Shown here: positions 17,124-24,561 of the stretch, in pieces
How positions within the stretch are numbered: position 1 is the stretch's first letter
Layout of the letters: every line of letters starts with the position of its first letter
Assembly: GCA_035650275.1 (NCBI GenBank)
Contig: DASRHY010000228.1
Coordinates: 13,666-77,665 of the forward strand
Length of the DNA stretch: 64,000 nt
Origin: DASRHY01 sp035650275
GTDB lineage: Bacteria; Actinomycetota; Actinomycetes; Propionibacteriales; Kribbellaceae
Reading direction: 5' to 3'
Made by a program: the position numbers and the translations under genes
The notes under the pieces: generated by a model
The model's database searches: none
What the model was told of the DNA's origin: nothing
What the model saw: the letters and a program-made list of their open reading frames with translations, nothing else

Positions 17124-17587
17124 GCTTGCGCTCCTACTCGCTCGGCGGTCTCGATGGTGTCGGCGGTCCTCGCGTTCTCGGCGGCGTTCTCGGCGGCCGC
17201 GGCGGCGAGTGCCTCGGTCAGCGAACCGGTGTGCGCGGCGAGGAAGCGGTGGGCCATCTCCGGGTCCCACCAGATGCTGTAGAAGACGAAGTCCTGGTCG
17301 CTGCTGTTGTGCACCCGGTGCAGCTGGCCGGGCGTGAAGTAGGTGACGTCGCCGGCCCGGAACGGCTGCCGGTCACCGCCGCACTCGACGACGCACTCGC
17401 CGGAGAGGGCGACGAAGATCTCCTGCTCGTGGTGGGTGTGCAGCTTCGAAACCGTGCCCGCGCGGCAGACCGCGTACGAGGCCTCGAACGGCGCGTTCAG
17501 CACCTGCCACGGCATCAGCCGCTGGGTGTCCACGCCGTACTCGTGCAGGAGGTTGTCAGGATCCAGCCGCGAGATGTGTACGACCAT
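17120..17587 (-). CDS. Stand-alone cupin, partner of MetRS-like protein
   Basis: A 155-residue single-domain cupin. The metal motif HTHHEQE gives H50, H52 and E56, with the second motif histidine at H90 (PGQLH), so a complete 3-His/1-Glu site is present. The C-terminus is an Ala/Glu-rich helix that could contact the partner. It sits 2 nt after the PP-loop gene and overlaps the MetRS-like gene by 4 nt. In characterised hydrazine synthetases the zinc cupin domain is fused in front of the MetRS-like domain and catalyses N-N bond formation from an O-aminoacyl hydroxylamine. The gene order here (cupin then MetRS-like) mirrors that domain order, strongly suggesting a split version of the same enzyme. 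Confidence 0.85.
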   Translation of the reverse strand: MVVHISRLDPDNLLHEYGVDTQRLMPWQVLNAPFEASYAVCRAGTVSKLHTHHEQEIFVALSGECVVECGGDRQPFRAGDVTYFTPGQLHRVHNSSDQDFVFYSIWWDPEMAHRFLAAHTGSLTEALAAAAAENAAENARTADTIETAERVGAQA

Positions 17588-17589
17588 GC

Positions 17590-19116
17590 TTACCGTCCCG
17601 ATATCTGCTCGAAGGTGTTCGGACCGTCCTGGCTGTGCCGGGTCTCGATGACGGCCTTGTGCGGGTCGTCCGCGAGAATCAGGTCGATGACCGGGGTGCC
17701 GCCACGGCCGGGCGTCTGCACCGACCGGCTGTACAGCACCCGGAGCTGGCTCTGCTCCAGGCCGCTGGTCCGTTCCAGCTCGGTGGCCAGGGCCGGGTCG
17801 TCATGTGCGCCGGCCAGCAGCGCGTGGATCTCGTCCACGCGACCGGCGAGGTCCGGACGCTCGCGCTGCAGGTACCGATCCAGCCCCGTACCCTGGCCCG
17901 CGAACGGGGAGTAGGTCATGCAGACCAGGTGCTCGTCGGTCAGCCCGAAGGTCTCCAGCGCGTACTCCTCCGCCGCACGCCGCATCTGCTTCATCGCGCC
18001 GGGACTGTCGTACCGGCCCCGCATCATCTCCACCAGCTCGGCCGGGATGTCCTTCTTCCGCATCAGCCCGAGCGCGAACTCGACGTACTCGGTCATCCCC
18101 TCGTCGTACGAGCGCTCGAACACGTGCTCCGCCTTCAGTCCGCGCAGGTGCGCCATCAGCGCCGGGTTCGCGCAGTCGGACTCGGTGAAGCTGAACGCGA
18201 GGTCGTCGAACCGGAAGCCGAGGAAGCCGGTGAGCAGCCCCATGTGGTCGCCGGCGGCGTACTCGGTCTCGTCGTAGATGGAGAAGAACCGCAACCGTTC
18301 CGGGACGTCGGCGTTCACCCGCCGCTCGTCGATCGCGTCCGTGGCGGCGGGTCCATGGATGTCCGCGAAGTACGACTGCGCGATGCCGTCGAGCTGGGTC
18401 AGTACCCTGCCGAAGCCGTTCTGCCCGTTCGCCTGTCGTCCGCTCGGCCGGGCTCCGAGCCGATGCGAGAGCCGGCCCACCCAGAGCATGTACTGGCGCT
18501 GCTCCCGCGGCGAGTCGCCGGTGATCAGCAGGTCGGCACCCTCGCCGTACGACGCTGCCAGCCCGAACGCGTTGAACACGCTCAGGTTGCACGAGTTGCA
18601 GAACGTCGGCCGCCCGTCGGCGAATGTGCGGTGGCCGGTCATCAGGATGTCGAGCCGGTTGCGCCGGACCACATGGTCGCGCTGCGGCGTGTCGACGTCG
18701 AACCGCGTCACCTCGTTGCCGTCGACCAGCAGCAGCTCGCAGTCCGGGTCGTCGGTGAGCCCGAGCGCGTCGTACTCGCGGTCGATGTTCTCCATCACCG
18801 CTCGCGGCATCCCCGCGTGCCGGTTGGTCGCGACCCGCATCCGGAAGGTGCGGCCGTGCACCCGGTAGAGGATGAGCTGGATGGCGCGGACGAAGGCCAG
18901 CGTGTACGCGCTGTCCTTGCCGCCGCCGAACGCGACCATGACCAGGTTGCGCTCCAGCTCCGGCCGGTGCGGCAGCTCGGCCTCGAGCTTGCTGCTGCAG
19001 CTCAGCGCGGCCGCCAGGTTCGCGGCCGGCATCGCCGCTCGCAGCCCGGCGAACACCCGGTCGCGAGCTCTGTCCACGTCATCGGCCGGGGTCTGGTCCG
19101 GTTCGTTGGTTGCCAT
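17590..19116 (-). CDS. PP-loop N-type ATP pyrophosphatase domain protein, unknown substrate
   Basis: A 508-residue protein with a PP-loop variant VAFGGGKDSAY (residues 62-72), the adenylation loop of N-type ATP pyrophosphatases, and a later ITGDSPREQRQY (about 198-209). A FCNSC pair (172-176) could bind metal or act as a thiol carrier as in some tRNA-thiolation enzymes. Relatives activate a carboxylate, amide or nucleobase by AMP transfer before attack by N or S. The ATG at 19116 is chosen because AAGGAGG stands just upstream. It lies between the N-monooxygenase and cupin genes in the hydrazine operon. It is not part of the characterised s56-p1 set I know, so it probably performs a pathway-specific amidation or thiolation. 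Confidence 0.7.
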   Translation of the reverse strand: MATNEPDQTPADDVDRARDRVFAGLRAAMPAANLAAALSCSSKLEAELPHRPELERNLVMVAFGGGKDSAYTLAFVRAIQLILYRVHGRTFRMRVATNRHAGMPRAVMENIDREYDALGLTDDPDCELLLVDGNEVTRFDVDTPQRDHVVRRNRLDILMTGHRTFADGRPTFCNSCNLSVFNAFGLAASYGEGADLLITGDSPREQRQYMLWVGRLSHRLGARPSGRQANGQNGFGRVLTQLDGIAQSYFADIHGPAATDAIDERRVNADVPERLRFFSIYDETEYAAGDHMGLLTGFLGFRFDDLAFSFTESDCANPALMAHLRGLKAEHVFERSYDEGMTEYVEFALGLMRKKDIPAELVEMMRGRYDSPGAMKQMRRAAEEYALETFGLTDEHLVCMTYSPFAGQGTGLDRYLQRERPDLAGRVDEIHALLAGAHDDPALATELERTSGLEQSQLRVLYSRSVQTPGRGGTPVIDLILADDPHKAVIETRHSQDGPNTFEQISGR

Positions 19117-19153
19117 CCGGCCTCCTTGCGGCTGGGGGTGTGTCCCCACCCGT

Positions 19154-20497
19154 TCAGAGCGTGCTGGACTCCTTCGCTGATACAGCGGCGGCCGGAACCC
19201 GTTCGCGGTGCGCGACGATGTCGCGGCAGATCTCCTCGGCCCGCTGTGCCAGCACGCTGAGCAGCGAGTCGGAGATGCCGTGCGTCTCCTCGTTCATGCC
19301 CTGCAGGTAGCAGGCGGCTGTGCTGGGCTCCTCCAGCTTGACCCGGTACTGCCGGGTGACGTCGACCTGGTCCAGCTCGAGGCTGTCGGCCAGGTCGCGG
19401 ACCAGCCGCGGCATCCGGGCGTCGAACCCGGTGCCCAGGAAGACCAGGTCGCGGCGTAGCTCGGTGACCGTTCCGGTGCGCCGGTCGGTCAGCTCCAGCA
19501 CCACCTCGTCATCGGCCTCCCGGGCGCCGGTGATGTCGACCATGGCGACCAGCCGCCGCTCGGTGCGATCGGTCAGCCGGTCCAGGTAGAGATCGGCGTA
19601 CAGGTGTTCGAGCATCGGCGGTGTGACGACGGAGTAGTTCGTGCGGTACATCTCCCGCAGGATCTGTTCGCGGGCCTCCGGCCGGGCGTCATAGAACTCG
19701 TCCACGAACGACGGGTAGTAGAGCTCGTTGGTGAACTTGCTGGACTCGTCCGAGCTGAGCCCGATCGACCGCATCAGCCAGGCGACGTCGCTGTCCGGCA
19801 GGTCGTCGTGCAGCGCCCGGAACATCTCGGCGGCGCTCTGCGAGCTGCCGATCACCGCGACCCGGTACGGCAGCTCGCCGGACAGTGCGGATACCCGCTG
19901 CCGGTACTCGATGCTGTGCACCACCCGGCCGCGCGGGATGCCGGCGAGCACCGGCGGGATGTTCGGGTCCCGGCCGACCCCGATGACCAGGTACCGGCTG
20001 GTGATGACCGAGCCGTCGGCGAGCTCGGTGCGCCAGCCCGTCACCGTCCCGGCGTCGTCGCGCCGCGGCTGGACCGATCGGCAGCGGCGGCCGAGCTCGA
20101 TCCGGACCCGGGTGAGCGATCGGGCCACCCAGCGCAGGTACTCCGCGAACTCGATCCGGTACGGCGTGAACGTGCTCATGTTGACGAACTCGTCGAGCCG
20201 GCCGGTCTCGTAGAGGTGGTTCAGGAACGAGAACCTGCTGCGCGGGTCCCGCTGGGTGACCAGGTCTTTGAGGAAGGACACCTGGCTGGTGGCCCACGGC
20301 ATCAGCATGCCCTGCTGCCACTCGATCGTCGGGTTCTTGTCGATCAGCAGGGTGTTCTCGGCCAGGTCGGGCGCCAGCTCCTCCAGTGCCACCGCCAGCC
20401 CGAGATTCGACGGCCCGGCGCCGATCGCGAGCAGCTCGACGTCGGTACTGGCCGTGGACTGTGGACTGGACAGGGGTCTGGACGGGGGTGTGGACAT
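19154..20497 (-). CDS. L-lysine/L-ornithine N-monooxygenase (NAD(P)H, FAD)
   Basis: A 447-residue class B flavin N-hydroxylase of the IucD/SidA/PvdA type. It has the FAD motif GAGPSNLGLA (26-35), an NADPH motif VIGSSQSAAEM near residue 213, KDLVTQRDPRSRFSFLNHL and the C-terminal NEETHGISDSLLS segment common to these enzymes. It hydroxylates the side-chain amine of free lysine or ornithine. Siderophore pathways use the same family, but no siderophore synthetase is present. The operon partners (cupin, MetRS-like, FAD oxidase) point to N6-hydroxylysine as precursor of an N-N bond. It is the first gene of its operon, with GAAGGCGG before the ATG and a 99-nt divergent region shared with the SDR gene. 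Confidence 0.9.
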   Translation of the reverse strand: MSTPPSRPLSSPQSTASTDVELLAIGAGPSNLGLAVALEELAPDLAENTLLIDKNPTIEWQQGMLMPWATSQVSFLKDLVTQRDPRSRFSFLNHLYETGRLDEFVNMSTFTPYRIEFAEYLRWVARSLTRVRIELGRRCRSVQPRRDDAGTVTGWRTELADGSVITSRYLVIGVGRDPNIPPVLAGIPRGRVVHSIEYRQRVSALSGELPYRVAVIGSSQSAAEMFRALHDDLPDSDVAWLMRSIGLSSDESSKFTNELYYPSFVDEFYDARPEAREQILREMYRTNYSVVTPPMLEHLYADLYLDRLTDRTERRLVAMVDITGAREADDEVVLELTDRRTGTVTELRRDLVFLGTGFDARMPRLVRDLADSLELDQVDVTRQYRVKLEEPSTAACYLQGMNEETHGISDSLLSVLAQRAEEICRDIVAHRERVPAAAVSAKESSTL

Positions 20498-20596
20498 GTG
20501 TGCCGCCTTCGTCTCCGGTCGCCTCTTCTTCGAGAGCGTCCGGCCGGTTGTCGTTGATACACGTCTGCGGAACCCGGCGTCTGGGAGACTTCAGGT

Positions 20597-21358
20597 GTGC
20601 CGACTGCGTTGATCACCGGACCGACCGCGGGGATCGGTCGCGCGTTCGCCGACAAGCTGGCCGCCGAGAAGCACGATCTGGTCCTGGTGTCGCGCGACGC
20701 GGACCGGCTGAAGCGCGTCGCCGACGAGGTGCAGGCGCGGTACGGCGTGAGGTGCGAGGTACTGCCCGCGGACCTGACCGTGCCGGAGGAGCTCGCCACC
20801 GTCGAGGCGCGGCTGCGCGACGACGTGCGGCCGATCGACGTACTGGTGAACAACGCCGGTTTCGGGCTGCCCAAGCCGTTCTGGGAGACCACGATCGACG
20901 ACGAGGAACGGCAGCTCGACCTGCTGGTCCGGGTGGTGCTGCGGCTCACCCACGCCGCGGTCCAGTCGATGCTGGAGCGCGGGTCGGGTGCGGTGCTGAA
21001 CGTGTCGTCGGTGTCCGGCTGGGTGCTGCGCGGCAGCTACAGCGCGCACAAGGCGTGGGTGACGACGTTCTCCGAGAGTCTGGCGACCAAGCTGCGGCCG
21101 CGCGGCGTCACCGTGATGGCTCTGTGCCCGGGCTTCGTGCACACCGAGTTCCACCAGCGGATGGGGATGCGCAGGTCGGTGATGCCGTCGTTCATGTGGC
21201 TGGAGGCGCCCGAGGTGGTCGACGCGGCCTGGACGGACCTGCGCAAGGGCAAGGCGGTCTCGGTACCGACCGCCCGGTACAAGCTGCTGGTCGGCGTCGC
21301 CAAGCTCACGCCCCGCGCGGTGCTTTCCCGGGTGTCGACACTCGGGCTCAAACGCTAG
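20597..21358 (+). CDS. Short-chain dehydrogenase/reductase
   Basis: A 253-residue classical SDR. The cofactor loop is TGPTAGIGRA (about 7-16), the NNAG motif is present, the catalytic serine lies in NVSSVSG and the YxxxK pair is YSAHK. The start is GTG at 20597. It is divergent from the N-monooxygenase gene, so it could be a cluster border gene, but the family is generic and the C-terminal half resembles common actinobacterial SDRs of unknown substrate. Its TAG stop overlaps the stop of the convergent MTHFR-like gene. Confidence 0.85.
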   Translation: MPTALITGPTAGIGRAFADKLAAEKHDLVLVSRDADRLKRVADEVQARYGVRCEVLPADLTVPEELATVEARLRDDVRPIDVLVNNAGFGLPKPFWETTIDDEERQLDLLVRVVLRLTHAAVQSMLERGSGAVLNVSSVSGWVLRGSYSAHKAWVTTFSESLATKLRPRGVTVMALCPGFVHTEFHQRMGMRRSVMPSFMWLEAPEVVDAAWTDLRKGKAVSVPTARYKLLVGVAKLTPRAVLSRVSTLGLKR

Positions 21359-22128
21359 AGGTCGTTCTCGAGCCGCAGCGCGACCTCGCGGTAGCGGGCC
21401 ACCGGCACCAGGTGCACGCCGTGGAACGCGCCGCTGTCCCGCAGCCGCAGGATCTGCTCGCAGGCGGCGTCGACGCCGGCCAGCCGGTCGTTGCCGACGG
21501 CATCGACCAGTGCCGGCGGGATCTCGATGTCAGGGATACTGGCCGCCAGCCCGCGCGCCATCGCCGGGCTGGCGAGCACCATCACCCCGGCGTACACGGG
21601 TACGTCGAGCGCGACCGTGTCCCGCCAGCGCAGCAGCGCGTCGGTCGAGAAGCTCATCTGCGCGAACACGAAGTCGGCCTCGCGTTTCCAGGCCGGGAAC
21701 GTCCGCAGTCCGGCCGCGACCCCGATCCGCAGCGGCTGCGTACCCGCGAACGCCTTCGTCCGGGTGAGGCCGCGGGCCTCCTCGATCATGGTCCGCACCG
21801 TGAGCTCGCTGGTCCGGCCGCCCGCGGTCGGCTTGTCGCCGTGCACGAACAGGAACTCGCCCACCCCGTACGCCGCGGCCGTCAGCATGTCCCGGCGGAA
21901 GCCGAGCAGGTTGCGGTCCCGCGAGTTCAGGCAGGCGATGCTGCGGCCGCCCATCGCGGCCACCTCGTGTGCGACCGCGATGCTCGACACCGTCGCCCGG
22001 CCGATGTGGTTGTCCGGGATCAGGAACGAGCTCGCCACCGGGGAGAGCACGCCGATCTGGTGCCGGACCTTGCGCAGGTCCGGCTTCGTCGGCGGCTCGA
22101 TCTCGCAGATCAGGTCGAAGGAGGACAC
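21355..22128 (-). CDS. Methylenetetrahydrofolate reductase-like flavoprotein
   Basis: A 257-residue protein of the MTHFR TIM-barrel family: CEIEPPTKPD at the N-terminus, a central FLFVHGDKP and FVFAQMSFS. It is shorter than MetF (about 290-300), and the barrel is otherwise continuous. MTHFR reduces methylene- to methyl-THF with FAD. Short paralogues may serve in one-carbon transfer in secondary metabolism or folate degradation. The start is GTG 22128, where conserved sequence begins. It lies 10 nt after the LysR gene in the same orientation, so it may be LysR-controlled by co-transcription. Confidence 0.72.
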   Translation of the reverse strand: MSSFDLICEIEPPTKPDLRKVRHQIGVLSPVASSFLIPDNHIGRATVSSIAVAHEVAAMGGRSIACLNSRDRNLLGFRRDMLTAAAYGVGEFLFVHGDKPTAGGRTSELTVRTMIEEARGLTRTKAFAGTQPLRIGVAAGLRTFPAWKREADFVFAQMSFSTDALLRWRDTVALDVPVYAGVMVLASPAMARGLAASIPDIEIPPALVDAVGNDRLAGVDAACEQILRLRDSGAFHGVHLVPVARYREVALRLENDL

Positions 22129-22138
22129 CCGGGCGACC

Positions 22139-23041
22139 CTAGCGAACCGCCTTCGCGGTCCGCTCCAGCTCGTCCAGTACCGCGCGCACCAGCGGATGGC
22201 CCGCGGCCCCACGTCGTACCGCGGCGAACACCCGGCGGCTTGGTGCGGGCCCGCTGAGCGGCCGGATGTGTACGCCGTCGGTGCCGGCCAGCGCGAGCCG
22301 GGGGATCAGCGACACCCCGGCACCGGCCGCGGCCAGCGCGGCCACCGCGTGGAAGTCGTCCGAGCAGTGCGCGACCCGTGGCTCGAACCCGGCCTGCTCG
22401 CACGCCATCAGCACCACGTCGCGGACCGGGTTGCCGACCGACGGGGTGATCCAGTCGTCATGCTCCAGCTGATCCAGCCGCACGGCGGGTGCATCGGCGA
22501 GCGGATGGGTGGCAGGCAGTACGACGTCGAACGGCTCGGCGTACAACGCGATCCGGTGGATCCGCTCGTCGTCCGGTCCCGGTCCGCCGCGGTGCTCGAC
22601 CGCGACGGCCACGTCCACCTCGCCGTCCAGCAGCTGGGTCACCCCTTGATGCCCCTCCGCGTCCCGGACCGCGAGCGTGAGGCCCGGCACCGTCTCGCGC
22701 AGCCGGTGCAGGGCGGGCGCGACCACCAGCGCGATCGCGGTCGCGAACGCGGCCACCCGGACCTCACCGGTCTCGCCGTCGGCGTGTTGCCGCATCGCCA
22801 GCTCGGCCCGTTCCACCTCGGCCAGGATCGAGTCCGCGTGCTCCAGCAGCAGCCGCCCCGCCGACGTGATCGAGACCCGCCGCCCGCGCCTCTCCAGCAC
22901 CTGCTGCCCGAGCTCGCTCTCCAGCGCGGCCAGCTGCTGCGACACCGCCGACGGCGTCAGGTGCAGCACCTCCGCGGCCGCAGTCACGGTCCCGTGGTCC
23001 GCCAGCGCCCGCAACACCCGCAACCGCCTGACCTCCAACAC
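22139..23041 (-). CDS. LysR-family transcriptional regulator
   Basis: A 300-residue LysR regulator. The N-terminal winged helix (VRRLRVLRALADHGTVTAAAEVLHLTPSAVSQQL) is followed by a type-2 periplasmic-binding-like effector domain (about 90-290). The GTG at 23041 gives the normal family length; longer reading frames run into the repeat element upstream and are rejected. The gene precedes the MTHFR-like gene and follows a pair of inverted repeat elements. The effector is unknown. Confidence 0.85.
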   Translation of the reverse strand: MLEVRRLRVLRALADHGTVTAAAEVLHLTPSAVSQQLAALESELGQQVLERRGRRVSITSAGRLLLEHADSILAEVERAELAMRQHADGETGEVRVAAFATAIALVVAPALHRLRETVPGLTLAVRDAEGHQGVTQLLDGEVDVAVAVEHRGGPGPDDERIHRIALYAEPFDVVLPATHPLADAPAVRLDQLEHDDWITPSVGNPVRDVVLMACEQAGFEPRVAHCSDDFHAVAALAAAGAGVSLIPRLALAGTDGVHIRPLSGPAPSRRVFAAVRRGAAGHPLVRAVLDELERTAKAVR

Positions 23042-23070
23042 CCGCCCAGCGTATTTCCGGCCGCCACCGC

Positions 23071-23125
23071 CGTTGATCGGGCCCTTGTGACCCGGCGTGT
23101 CGCCGTTCATCGGGCCCTTGTGACC
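23071..23125 (-). repeat. Dispersed paired repeat, copy A
   Basis: Two 22-bp units (23071-23092 and 23104-23125) in reverse orientation, separated by an 11-nt spacer containing CGGCGTGTC. The unit core in forward sense is GTCACAAGGGCCCGATGA; the first unit has one mismatch. The same two-unit arrangement occurs at four other places in this window. The 313-nt gap 23042-23354 holds copies A and B and no gene. Confidence 0.85.
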
Positions 23126-23280
23126 ACGCAGAAGCCCGGCGCTCACTCGACACGTGCGATCACCGCCGCCTGATTGCACTGGTCGAACGAACGCCGGGGA
23201 TTCGTCCACGAACAGGTCCGACTACGGCGCGGGTGTACGCCGTCGGCCATCTGATGGCTGAGGTCGAATGGACTCCATCT

Positions 23281-23335
23281 GGTCACAAGGGCCCGACGAA
23301 CGGAGACACGCCGGGTCACAAGGGCCCGATGAACG
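23281..23335 (+). repeat. Dispersed paired repeat, copy B
   Basis: Two forward units (23281-23302 and 23314-23335) with 11-nt spacer GAGACACGCCG. It faces copy A about 155 bp away, forming a large inverted pair just downstream of the aldo/keto reductase stop. Confidence 0.85.
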
Positions 23336-23354
23336 GAAGTTGGTTGGTGGAGCG

Positions 23355-24152
23355 TCAGCCGAGGTGGTTTTCGAGGTCGGCGATGGCGGCCATGTCGTCG
23401 TTGTCGAGCTCGAAGCCGAACACGTCGATGTTCTCGGCGACCCGGCTCGGCGTCTTCGACTTCGGGATCACGATGTTGCCGAGCTGCAGGTGCCAGCGCA
23501 GCACGATCTGGGCCGGGGTGCGGCCGTGCTTGGCGCCGAGCTTGGCCAGCGTCTCGTTGTGCAGCAGCCCGCCCTGCGCCAGCGGGCTGTAGGCCTCGGT
23601 GGCGATGTCGTTCTCCGCGTGGAACGCGCGCAGCTCATCCTGCGGGAGACCCGGGTGCAGCTCGATCTGGTTGAGTACCGGACGGGTATCGGTCTCGTCG
23701 AACAGCCGTTGCAGGTGCGCGACGCGGAAGTTCGACACCCCGATCGCGCGGACCCGGCCGTCGGCGTACAGCTTCTCGAACGCCCGCCAGGTGTCGACGT
23801 ACCGGTCCTGCCGCCGCGACGGCCAGTGGATCAGGTACAGGTCCAGCTGCTCCAGACCGAGCCGCCCCATCGACTCGTCGAAGGCTCGCAGCGTGGAGTC
23901 GTAGCCCTGGTCGTTGTTCCACAGCTTCGTGGTGATGAACAGCTCCTCGCGCGGCACGCTGCTGGCGGCGATCGCCCGGCCGACACCGGCCTCGTTGCCG
24001 TAGATCGCGGCGGTGTCGACGTGCCGGTACCCGGCCTCGAAGGCCGCCGCGACCACGCCGGGCACGACCGCGTCGTCGATCTGCCAGACGCCGAGCCCGA
24101 GCTGCGGGATCTGGACGCCGTTGTCGAGGGTGAGGCCAGGGACTGTGCTCAT
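23355..24152 (-). CDS. Aldo/keto reductase
   Basis: A 265-residue NADPH-dependent AKR TIM barrel. The signature GYRHVDTAAIYGNE supplies the catalytic Asp and Tyr; TTKLW gives the Lys and LIHWP the His. The cofactor segment IVIPKSKTPSR near residue 230 is typical of the family. It reduces aldehydes or ketones; close actinobacterial relatives are annotated as 2,5-diketo-D-gluconate reductase. ATG 24152 follows AGGGGG. No pathway link is evident. Confidence 0.88.
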   Translation of the reverse strand: MSTVPGLTLDNGVQIPQLGLGVWQIDDAVVPGVVAAAFEAGYRHVDTAAIYGNEAGVGRAIAASSVPREELFITTKLWNNDQGYDSTLRAFDESMGRLGLEQLDLYLIHWPSRRQDRYVDTWRAFEKLYADGRVRAIGVSNFRVAHLQRLFDETDTRPVLNQIELHPGLPQDELRAFHAENDIATEAYSPLAQGGLLHNETLAKLGAKHGRTPAQIVLRWHLQLGNIVIPKSKTPSRVAENIDVFGFELDNDDMAAIADLENHLG

Positions 24153-24168
24153 CCCCCTATCTCACGCG

Positions 24169-24561
24169 TTACCGCCCAGGAGTCAAAGCGATCCGGCGTG
24201 TGAGAACAACCTCATTCTGGTCGCGCCGGGTCGCCCATGATGAAGATCTTCGACTCTGCGTCGACCTCGGCTGATCGAGCAGTCGTACCTGGGCGTAGCG
24301 GTTGAGCAGCGCGGCCGGCATGCACCACTCCGTGACGGGGCGTCCGGCCTCGATGATCGCGTACTCGTCGAGATACATATGGTCGGGCAGCGTGATCTCC
24401 AGCACCTGGCGTTCCCGCGGGTCCTCGTCGACGTACGCGGGCGACGAGGCGACGAACACCCCGTAGTGCGTGCGATGGACGAACTCGAACGGGCCGAGGA
24501 CGTCCCGGAATCCTTCGGCGAGGATCCGCTCGGCCGACTGCGTCGTGTGGAACAGCCTCAT
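24169..24561 (-). CDS. Hypothetical protein, possible ADP-ribosyltransferase-like fold
   Basis: A 130-residue protein starting MRLFHTTQSAERILAEGF. This resembles the first strand and helix (H-x-T ... GF) of small ADP-ribosyltransferase-like folds. GVFVASSP and QVLEITLP follow. The second catalytic residues cannot be assigned with confidence, and the basic C-terminal 30 residues look unstructured. Its start overlaps the stop of the following winged-helix gene by 4 nt (ATGA at 24558-24561), so the two are co-translated. Function is unknown. Confidence 0.55.
   Translation of the reverse strand: MRLFHTTQSAERILAEGFRDVLGPFEFVHRTHYGVFVASSPAYVDEDPRERQVLEITLPDHMYLDEYAIIEAGRPVTEWCMPAALLNRYAQVRLLDQPRSTQSRRSSSWATRRDQNEVVLTRRIALTPGR

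Noticed and set aside
19154..20497. N-monooxygenase as a sign of a hydroxamate siderophore cluster
   Set aside because: No NRPS or NIS siderophore synthetase, no acyltransferase and no iron box occur near it; the only iron-box locus is 36 kb away.
23071..23335. Repeat pairs as a CRISPR array
   Set aside because: Each site has only two 22-bp units with a conserved 11-nt spacer, in inverted pairs; there are no variable spacers and no cas genes.
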